Source: JBBDXI01 sp040902425 (GTDB lineage: Bacteria > Planctomycetota > Phycisphaerae > Phycisphaerales > UBA1924). From it: 10,928 nt of DNA. The notes below the pieces were generated by a model, which saw nothing but the letters and a program-made list of their open reading frames with translations, was not told the origin of the DNA and did not search any database. Location of the stretch: contig JBBDXI010000112.1 in assembly GCA_040902425.1 (NCBI GenBank), positions 1 through 10,928 on the forward strand, in the 5' to 3' direction. The translations under genes and the position numbers were made by a program. This document shows, in pieces, positions 5,594 through 10,928 of this stretch (its first letter is position 1; every line of letters starts with the position of its first letter).

Positions 5594-6391
5594 ATGGGTG
5601 TGGCCCACCACCTCCCGCTCGGCGTTTCGCTCGCAGGACTGCCCGAGAAACCCGGCGCACCCTGGGCGGGCGGCCCGCGAAGCGCCATCGGCTGGGCCGG
5701 CGCTGCCGGCTTCCCCGCCGTCCAGCTCGACGCCGCCGCCCCGGGCCTGCGCCCGCGAGAGCTCGACCGCTCCGCCCGGCGCGATGTGGCGTCGATCCTC
5801 CGCCGCTGCGGCCTCTCGTTCTGCGGCCTTGACCTCTGGGTCCCCGCGCCCCACTACGCGGACCCCGCCCGCGCCGAGCGCGCCCTTGAGGCGGCACTCA
5901 GCGCTATCGCCCTCGCGGCCGACCTGGCCTCGCTCGCCGGCGAGCCCGGCGCTGCCATCGTCGCCCTGACCCTGCCGGACTCTGGCAGCGCCCGCGACCA
6001 CCTCGCGAAGGAGGCGGAGCTGCGCGGCGTGAGCATCGCCGACCACGCCCCGCCGACCGCCGACGCCGCCCCCGCCGCCCGCGGCTCCATCGGCGTCGGC
6101 ATCGACCCCGCCGCAACACTGATGCGGGGGCTCGACCCGGCGGCGGCCGCGCTGCGGGTCGTGCCGTCGCTCGTTCAGGCCCGCCTCAGCGACGCGGGCG
6201 ACCTCGGCCGCTCGCCGGTCGGCGCCGGGCGCCTCGATCTTCCCGCGTACATCGCCGCCCTGGTCGCCGCCGGGTACGCCCGCGCCGTGGTCCTCGACCT
6301 GCGCGCCCTGCCCGACCCGGCCGCCGCCGCTCAGGCCGCGGCCTCGGCCTGGCCCGGCTCGTTCGCCGCCACCAGGGGCAGCGTGAAGTAG
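5594..6391 (+). CDS. Divergent TIM-barrel protein, sugar-phosphate isomerase/epimerase-like (AP endonuclease 2 fold)
   Basis: The protein (265 residues from the ATG at 5594; an in-frame GTG at 5549 would add 15) looks like a distant xylose isomerase-like TIM barrel. Supporting stretches are AIGWAGAAGFPAVQLD near the start, RRDVASILRRCGLSFCGLDLWVP, a long helix ERALEAALSAIALAADLASL, the strand GVGIDPAATLMRGLDP and the late block SPVGAGRLDLPAYIAALVAAGYARAVVLD, which mirrors the usual pVGeGxvd...aL...GYxGxxxlE. Residues that normally bind the metal appear changed: the H-x-K-D strand reads ARLSDA, and the final glutamate strand reads VVLDLR. It may therefore bind a sugar without the usual chemistry or do something else. 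The ATG is preferred because the family strand GVSLAG follows closely. Its last 61 bases overlap the 3' end of the histidine kinase gene. The fold is likely, the substrate unknown. Confidence 0.75.
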   Translation: MGVAHHLPLGVSLAGLPEKPGAPWAGGPRSAIGWAGAAGFPAVQLDAAAPGLRPRELDRSARRDVASILRRCGLSFCGLDLWVPAPHYADPARAERALEAALSAIALAADLASLAGEPGAAIVALTLPDSGSARDHLAKEAELRGVSIADHAPPTADAAPAARGSIGVGIDPAATLMRGLDPAAAALRVVPSLVQARLSDAGDLGRSPVGAGRLDLPAYIAALVAAGYARAVVLDLRALPDPAAAAQAAASAWPGSFAATRGSVK

Positions 6392-7485
6392 AACGTCGAA
6401 CCCGCTCCGGGGACGGACTCGACGCGCATCTTGCCGCCGTGCCGCTCCACAACCGCCCGGCAGATCGCCAGGCCGACCCCCGTCCCCTCGATCTCCGCCG
6501 ACGTGTGCAGCCGGATGAACGGATCGAAGACCCGCTCGGAGTGGCGCGGGTCGAAACCCATCCCGTTGTCGCGCACCGCGAACTCCCACTGCTCGTCGCG
6601 CCGGTCGGCCCGCACCTCGACGATCGGGGGGCGCTCCGAGCGGTACTTGATGGCGTTGCCCACCAGGTTCTGCAGGAGCTGCGCCAGTTGGCTCTCGCTG
6701 CCCAGCACCGTCGGCAACTGCCCGACGCGCAGCGTCGTCCCCGTCGCCTCGATGTGCGCCCGCAGGCCCGCCGCCACCGCCGCCGCCACCGCGTTCATAT
6801 CGACCGGCTCGAACGGCGCGGACGCGGCCCGCGCCCGCGAATACTCCAGGATGTCCCGGATCAGCACGGCCATGCGCCCGGCGTTCTCGATGGCCTCGCC
6901 CACGAACTCCGCCGACTTGGGGTCCAGCCGCGCTCCGGAGCGCTCCAGCAGCCCGGCGAGCCCGGCGCTGATCCCCTTCAGCGGGGCCTCCAGGTCGTGG
7001 GCCACGACCCGGGCGTACCGCTCCAGGTCCCGGTTGCTCCGCTCCAGCTGCTGCCGCTGCGCCTCCAGCTCCTTCTGCGTCTCGCTCAGTCGCATCGCGC
7101 TCTTGATCGCCCCGTGCAGCGCGTCGGAATCCAGCCGCGCCTTGGGCAGGTACTCCTGCGCCCCGGACTTGATCGCCTCCGCCGCGACCTGCTCGTCCCC
7201 CTGCCCGGTCAGCATCACCACCGCGAAGTCGCCCACCTCAAAGTCGCGCGAGGTCAGCTCCGCCAGGAACTCCAGCCCGCTCATGTCCGGCAGGCGGAAG
7301 TCCAGCAGGATGCAGTCGGGCCGGCGCGCCCGCGCCAGCCGCAGGCCGTCGTCCGCCGCCTCCGCCTCGGCGATGTCGTAGCGGTACGGGGCGCCCTGCG
7401 CCAACATCCGCCGGTAGGTCGCCCGGTCCTCCGGGCTGTCGTCCACCACCAGGAGCCGCACCCGCTCCCCCGCCGCTGCGGTCAT
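6331..7485 (-). CDS. REC-HisKA-HATPase hybrid histidine kinase, cytoplasmic
   Basis: This 384-residue signalling protein has an N-terminal receiver and a C-terminal kinase, with no membrane segment and no PAS, GAF or other sensor domain. The receiver (about 8-130) has D15 D16, the acceptor D62 in LLDFRLPDMSG, T93 and K115. A coiled stretch (about 134-157) leads to the H box RVVAHDLEAPL with phospho-acceptor H163. The ATPase part shows the N box QNLVGNAIKY (N277), the G1 box DNGMG at 306-310, the F box VFDPFIRLH and the G2 box GTGVGLAIC at 334-342. The H box is of the AHDLxxPL kind found in phytochrome-like kinases. Input probably comes as phosphate on D62. The ATG at 7485 overlaps the stop of the upstream response regulator (ATGA), so the two are translated together. 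It converges with the TIM-barrel gene. Confidence 0.93.
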   Translation of the reverse strand: MTAAAGERVRLLVVDDSPEDRATYRRMLAQGAPYRYDIAEAEAADDGLRLARARRPDCILLDFRLPDMSGLEFLAELTSRDFEVGDFAVVMLTGQGDEQVAAEAIKSGAQEYLPKARLDSDALHGAIKSAMRLSETQKELEAQRQQLERSNRDLERYARVVAHDLEAPLKGISAGLAGLLERSGARLDPKSAEFVGEAIENAGRMAVLIRDILEYSRARAASAPFEPVDMNAVAAAVAAGLRAHIEATGTTLRVGQLPTVLGSESQLAQLLQNLVGNAIKYRSERPPIVEVRADRRDEQWEFAVRDNGMGFDPRHSERVFDPFIRLHTSAEIEGTGVGLAICRAVVERHGGKMRVESVPGAGSTFYFTLPLVAANEPGQAEAAA

Positions 7486-7934
7486 CGCCCACCCCCGTTC
7501 GGCAGGATCACCGAGTCCAGCCAGTACTCGGCCAGGATTCGGATCAGCCGCATGTACCGCTCCATGTCCACCGGCTTCTGGATGTAGCTGTTCGCCCCCG
7601 CCCGGTAGCACCCCTCGATGTCCCGCTCATCCGAGGAGGTCGTCAGCACCACCACCGGCACCGACTTGAACCGCTCGTCGGACTTGATCGTTCCCAGCGC
7701 CTCGCGCCCGTCCGTCCCGGGGAGGTTCAGGTCCAGCAGGATCAGGCCCGGCACCGGCGCGCTCGACGCCTCCGCGAAGCGCCCCCGGCGCTTCAGGTAA
7801 TCCATCAGCTCATCCCCGTCCTGGCACCGGTAGATCGGGTTGACCACGCCGGCCCGCCGCAGCGCGCGGCAGGTCGCTTCGAAATCCTCGGGGCTGTCCT
7901 CAATGATGAGGACGGGGTGGGGGCTCTCCTTCAT
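7482..7934 (-). CDS. Rcp1-like single-domain response regulator
   Basis: This is a stand-alone receiver of 150 residues with no output domain. The key residues are E12 D13, acceptor D68 in LLDLNLPGTDG, T98 in VVVLTTSSDE and K120 in YIQKP. The loop between beta-2 and alpha-2, with PIYRCQDGDELMDYLKRRG, and the C-terminal helix RILAEYWLDSVILP resemble cyanobacterial Rcp1, the partner of the phytochrome Cph1, and its many relatives in other bacteria. Such proteins act as phosphate shuttles or by binding partners, not on DNA. It is the first gene of a two-gene unit with the REC-kinase, joined by a 4-base ATGA overlap, and is the obvious partner of that kinase. A weak GAGGG lies four bases before the ATG at 7934. 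No phytochrome or other photoreceptor is in the window. Confidence 0.93.
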   Translation of the reverse strand: MKESPHPVLIIEDSPEDFEATCRALRRAGVVNPIYRCQDGDELMDYLKRRGRFAEASSAPVPGLILLDLNLPGTDGREALGTIKSDERFKSVPVVVLTTSSDERDIEGCYRAGANSYIQKPVDMERYMRLIRILAEYWLDSVILPNGGGR

Positions 7935-8037
7935 CCGACCCTCGTGCGTGCAAGCACTGCTGATGTTGTGGCGTGGGGCAATCGTTACCCTCCACCGGAC
8001 GGTACAGCCGGCCCCATTAAGCCGGGGTTAAAACGGT
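7935..8037. other. Intergenic stretch between M16 peptidase gene and response-regulator cassette
   Basis: These 103 bases are richer in A and T than their surroundings (GTTTTAACC, CTTAATGG and GGTAACGATTG on the minus strand), as expected for a promoter of the signalling pair. A 5-bp GC stem (CCGGC and GCCGG, within 8012-8026) lies just past the M16 stop but has no T-run. I see no clear -35/-10 pair and no terminator of standard form. Confidence 0.3.
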
Positions 8038-10776
8038 TCACTCCGGCGCGGCCGAGTGCACCACCGGATTGCCCCTCAGGTCCACCTCCACGGGCGCCGG
8101 CAGCCCCATGTCCTTGATCTGCGCCAGGATCGCCGCCCGGTCCCCCACCAGCACCAGCACCCCGGACCCCAGCGGGATCGCCGACCGGGCCAGCGTGTTC
8201 AGCGCCGGCGCCTCCACCCGTTCCATCTTCGCCATGTCCTCGCCGATGGTCGTGATCGGCAGCCCGTTGAGCACCAGCTCCTGCGCGGCCCCCAGCAGGC
8301 CCTGCAGGCCCTCGAACGACTGGATCGTGTCCGTCCGCAGCGACTCGCGGGCCTTCCCCGCCTCCTCGGCCGACACATCCCCGGCCCGAAGCCGCCCGAA
8401 CTCCTTGAGGAACTCCTCCAGCGCCTCCCCCGTCACTTCGGACTTCACCGACGAGCTGGCCACGAAGTACCCCGTCGACGGGGCCATCACGAAGCGCGAC
8501 CCCGCCCCGTACGTGTACCCCTTGTCCTCCCGCAGGTTCTGGTTCAGCCGGCTCGTGAACCCGCCGCCCAGCAGCGTGTTCAGAAGCCGCAGCGGCGCCC
8601 GGTGCTCCGTCCGGAAGACCGGCCCCGGCGTCATAAAGCGGATCACCGTCTGCACCGCCCTCGGGCGGTCGACCAGCACGACCCGCCCGACGACGTGCTC
8701 CGTCGCGCGCTCCGTGCCCGGCGGCACGGGCGCATCGCCCGCCGCCCCGCCCCGCGGGGCCGACCAGTCCCCGAAGGCACGCTCCAGCGCCGCCCTCGCC
8801 TCGCTCGCCGTGACCGCGCCCGCGACCAGGATCGTCGCCGCATCCGGGCGGAACACCCGCGCGTGTTCCCGCTTCACATCCTCCAGCGTGTATCCCGAGA
8901 CCCGCTCCGGCGTCCCATCCGCCGGCCACCCGTAGGGGTGCTCCGCGCCGTACAGCGCCCTCAGCCCCACCCGCGCCGCCACGATCGTCGGCTCATCGTC
9001 CTGCTGCTTCAGTTCCTCCAGATGCAGCCCCTTCACCCGCTCCCAATCCGCGGCCCCCATCCGCGGCCTTCGCACCGCATCCGCCATCAGCGCCGCGGCC
9101 CGCCCGAAGTGCCGCTTCAGGACGATCAGCGACACGCCGGCGGCCTCCTGGCTCGTCGTCGCGCTCATCTGCGCCCCCAGCGACTGCATCGCCGCGGAGA
9201 ACGCCAGGGCATCCAGGTCGCCCGCCCCCTCATCGAGCATCTTCGCCGCCAGCGCCGGCAGCCCCGCCCGCTCCGGCGTGTAGAGCGCCCCGCCCGGGGC
9301 GAACACCACCGCCGCGGCCACGAGCGGCAGCTCCGGCTTGGGCCACAGCATGACCTTCATGCCGTTGCCGAGGGCGAACTCCTCCGGCGGCGGCGGGCTG
9401 AAGGTCGCCCGCGCCAGGTCCACCGGACGCGCATCCCGCGCCGTCTGCGTCCGCTCGGGCTCCTCCGGCAGCACCCGCATCACCAGCCGCTCCGCGGGGT
9501 TGATCACGCGCTGCGCCCACCCCCGCACCGACCCCGGCGTCGCCTTCCGGTACCGGTCCAGGTCCCGCTCGAACGACGCCGGCTCCCCGAGGTAGAACTC
9601 GTACTCGTTCAGCTTGTCCGCCACCGCCAGGACGCTCTGCAGCTGCGAGAGCTTGGCCATCTCGACCGTCGCCTGCCGTTCCCGCAGCTCGCCCTCCTCC
9701 GGGCCGCGCTCGATCAGCCGCCGCAGCTCCTCATCCGCCGCCGCCTGGAGCCGGTTCAGGTCCGCCTCCGGCCGCGCCGTGATGTCGATGATGAACAGCG
9801 ACCCCAGGCCCGAGGAACTCTGCACCGCCGAGACATCCACCGCCAGCTTGTCGTCCATCACCAGCCGCCTGTAGAGCCGGCTGTTCTTCCCCTGCGAGAG
9901 CAGCGCCCCCACGAGGTCCATCTCCGCGTCGCCCTCGGCGTAGTACGCGGGGCTGTGCCACACCATCTTCACCAGCGGCAGCTGCACCTTGTCGAGCATC
10001 GTCCGGTGGACCGGCGCCGCCAGCCTCGCCGGGGGCGCCGTCGTGTGGTCCACCCGCTCCCCCCGCGGCAGCGTCCCGAACAGCGACGCGATCAGCGGCT
10101 TCACCGCCCCCGGGTCGAAATCCCCCGCTACCACCAGCGACGCGTTGTTGGGCACGTAGTAGGTCGCGAAGAAGTCCTGCACGTTGTGGACCGTCGCCGC
10201 CTCCAGGTCCTCGTGCGTCCCGTACACCGCGTTGTGGTGCGGGTGCCCGGGCGGGTACATGATCCGGAACACCTCCTCCTCGGCCCGCCCGTACGGCCGG
10301 TTCTCCACGTTCTGCCGGATCTCGTTGCGGACCACATCCCGCTGCTTGTTCAGCTTCTCCTGGTTCATCGCGCGGCCCAGGTCCTCCAGCCGGTCGGCAT
10401 CCAGCCACAGCAGCGTCGGCAGCAGCGACGAGGGCCCCGTCGAGAAGTAGTTGGTCCGGTCGAACGCGGTCGAGGCGTTGTTCGACCCGCCCCCGGCCTC
10501 CATGATCGCGTCAAAGTCGCCCCCCGGCACGCGCTGCGTCCCCATGAACATCAGGTGCTCGAACAGGTGGGCGAACCCCGAGCGCCCGCGCGGCTCATCC
10601 TTCGCCCCCACCCGGTACCACGTGTTCACCGCCACCACCGGCAGCGCGTGGTCCTCGTGCAGGATCACCGTCATCCCGTTGGGAAGCTGGTACTTCTCGA
10701 ACCTGACCTGCTGGGCCAGCGCGGGGACCGCGAGAACCGCCGCCGCGACGATCGGGAGCATCCGCCACCTGCGCAT
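8038..10776 (-). CDS. Secreted two-domain M16 (insulinase/pitrilysin-type) zinc metallopeptidase
   Basis: This 912-residue protein is an exported peptidase of family M16. A signal peptide, MRRWRMLPIVAAAVLAVPALA, is followed by QQ, with likely cleavage after residue 21 and no lipobox cysteine. The first half is the active unit: YQLPNGMTVILHEDH near the start, the inverted zinc motif HLFEH at 70-74 and the third ligand E152 in VVRNEIRQ. The second half repeats the fold without the zinc motif (FALGNGMKVMLWPKPELPL is its start) and carries the family's TSRLNQNLREDKGYTYG block near residues 741-757. One polypeptide thus carries both the catalytic half and the substrate-clasping half that many bacteria split into two genes. 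It probably degrades peptides in the periplasm. The ATG at 10776 is fixed by AGGAGG five bases upstream and by the signal peptide; upstream GTG starts would bury it. It stands alone on its strand. Confidence 0.95.
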   Translation of the reverse strand: MRRWRMLPIVAAAVLAVPALAQQVRFEKYQLPNGMTVILHEDHALPVVAVNTWYRVGAKDEPRGRSGFAHLFEHLMFMGTQRVPGGDFDAIMEAGGGSNNASTAFDRTNYFSTGPSSLLPTLLWLDADRLEDLGRAMNQEKLNKQRDVVRNEIRQNVENRPYGRAEEEVFRIMYPPGHPHHNAVYGTHEDLEAATVHNVQDFFATYYVPNNASLVVAGDFDPGAVKPLIASLFGTLPRGERVDHTTAPPARLAAPVHRTMLDKVQLPLVKMVWHSPAYYAEGDAEMDLVGALLSQGKNSRLYRRLVMDDKLAVDVSAVQSSSGLGSLFIIDITARPEADLNRLQAAADEELRRLIERGPEEGELRERQATVEMAKLSQLQSVLAVADKLNEYEFYLGEPASFERDLDRYRKATPGSVRGWAQRVINPAERLVMRVLPEEPERTQTARDARPVDLARATFSPPPPEEFALGNGMKVMLWPKPELPLVAAAVVFAPGGALYTPERAGLPALAAKMLDEGAGDLDALAFSAAMQSLGAQMSATTSQEAAGVSLIVLKRHFGRAAALMADAVRRPRMGAADWERVKGLHLEELKQQDDEPTIVAARVGLRALYGAEHPYGWPADGTPERVSGYTLEDVKREHARVFRPDAATILVAGAVTASEARAALERAFGDWSAPRGGAAGDAPVPPGTERATEHVVGRVVLVDRPRAVQTVIRFMTPGPVFRTEHRAPLRLLNTLLGGGFTSRLNQNLREDKGYTYGAGSRFVMAPSTGYFVASSSVKSEVTGEALEEFLKEFGRLRAGDVSAEEAGKARESLRTDTIQSFEGLQGLLGAAQELVLNGLPITTIGEDMAKMERVEAPALNTLARSAIPLGSGVLVLVGDRAAILAQIKDMGLPAPVEVDLRGNPVVHSAAPE

Positions 10777-10781
10777 AAGGG

Positions 10782-10787
10782 CCTCCT
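10782..10787 (-). promoter_or_regulatory. Shine-Dalgarno site of the M16 peptidase gene
   Basis: AGGAGG on the minus strand lies five bases before the ATG at 10776. This near-ideal site decides the start in favour of the signal-peptide methionine. Confidence 0.8.
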
Positions 10788-10857
10788 GATGAGTCCGCCA
10801 GAGTCCAAGCGTAGTGCCGCCGCCCGCAGGCACGCGCCCGCCGATCGGGTGAAAGGA

Positions 10858-10889
10858 GCCGGCCGCGCCCCACGCGGGACCCGGCCGGC
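10858..10889 (-). terminator. Possible terminator hairpin of an upstream minus-strand gene
   Basis: GCCGGCC (10858-10864) and GGCCGGC (10883-10889) form a 7-bp inverted repeat, with a smaller CGCG/CGCG pairing inside. On the minus strand it is followed by CTCCTTTC, a weak T-rich tail. A minus-strand frame open from the window edge stops at 10897-10899 (ending GTRPTRGPA), so this could be the end of a gene lying to the right. With only ten codons visible that gene cannot be confirmed. The gap 10790-10928 otherwise shows only a weak TACGCT (10808-10813) as a possible -10 for the peptidase gene. Confidence 0.35.
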
Positions 10890-10928
10890 CCGTCGCTCAG
10901 GCCGGCCCCCGCGTCGGCCTGGTGCCCG

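Noticed and set aside
10777..10833. Longer M16 protein starting at an upstream GTG
   Set aside because: It would add 19 residues before a clean signal peptide and ignore the AGGAGG site five bases before the ATG at 10776.
1..10928. CRISPR arrays, tRNA or rRNA genes, insertion sequences, prophage or toxin-antitoxin genes
   Set aside because: I looked for regular repeats, transposase or integrase motifs and RNA-gene signatures and saw none; gene content is ordinary chromosomal.

Overview
This is a very GC-rich window (by eye about 70 percent or more) with tightly packed bacterial genes on both strands. I read it as a chromosomal segment of a bacterium, most likely a planctomycete of the Phycisphaerae type. 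That guess rests on general impression: extreme GC, a small charged protein ending in a YTPQG...LDLNG-like tail, a fused two-domain M16 peptidase, and Rcp1-like response regulators. No 16S or other marker gene is present to confirm it. I see no rRNA, tRNA, CRISPR array, transposase or integrase.

Layout. Positions 1-573 (minus) hold the N-terminal part of a response regulator whose C-terminus lies outside the window. A 95-residue protein of unknown function (706-993, minus) and fabI, enoyl-ACP reductase (1096-1881, minus), follow. fabI is divergent from nadC (1970-2893, plus), which overlaps birA (2893-3714, plus) by one base. birA meets a HIT-family gene (3695-4153, minus) tail to tail. That gene lies downstream of nth, endonuclease III (4192-4960, minus), and a four-helix membrane protein (4960-5532, minus); the three form a likely operon or cluster. 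Divergent from it is a degenerate TIM-barrel, sugar isomerase-like gene (5594-6391, plus). It runs tail to tail into a two-gene signalling cassette on the minus strand: a REC-HisKA-HATPase kinase (6331-7485) preceded by an Rcp1-like single-domain response regulator (7482-7934). The right end is filled by a secreted, two-domain M16 zinc metallopeptidase (8038-10776, minus).

The genes are mainly housekeeping functions: fatty-acid synthesis, NAD synthesis, biotin attachment (which feeds acetyl-CoA carboxylase and so the same fatty-acid pathway as FabI) and base-excision repair, plus two separate phosphorelay elements and one protein-turnover enzyme. I found no clear new defence or mobile system.

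The most notable point is a run of nine G in nth. As written it shifts the gene out of the frame encoding a cysteine-containing tail and joins it in frame to the downstream HIT gene. Other points are TANNNT boxes 6-8 bases before several start codons, which suggest leaderless transcripts, and a sugar-isomerase-like protein that seems to have lost its usual metal ligands.
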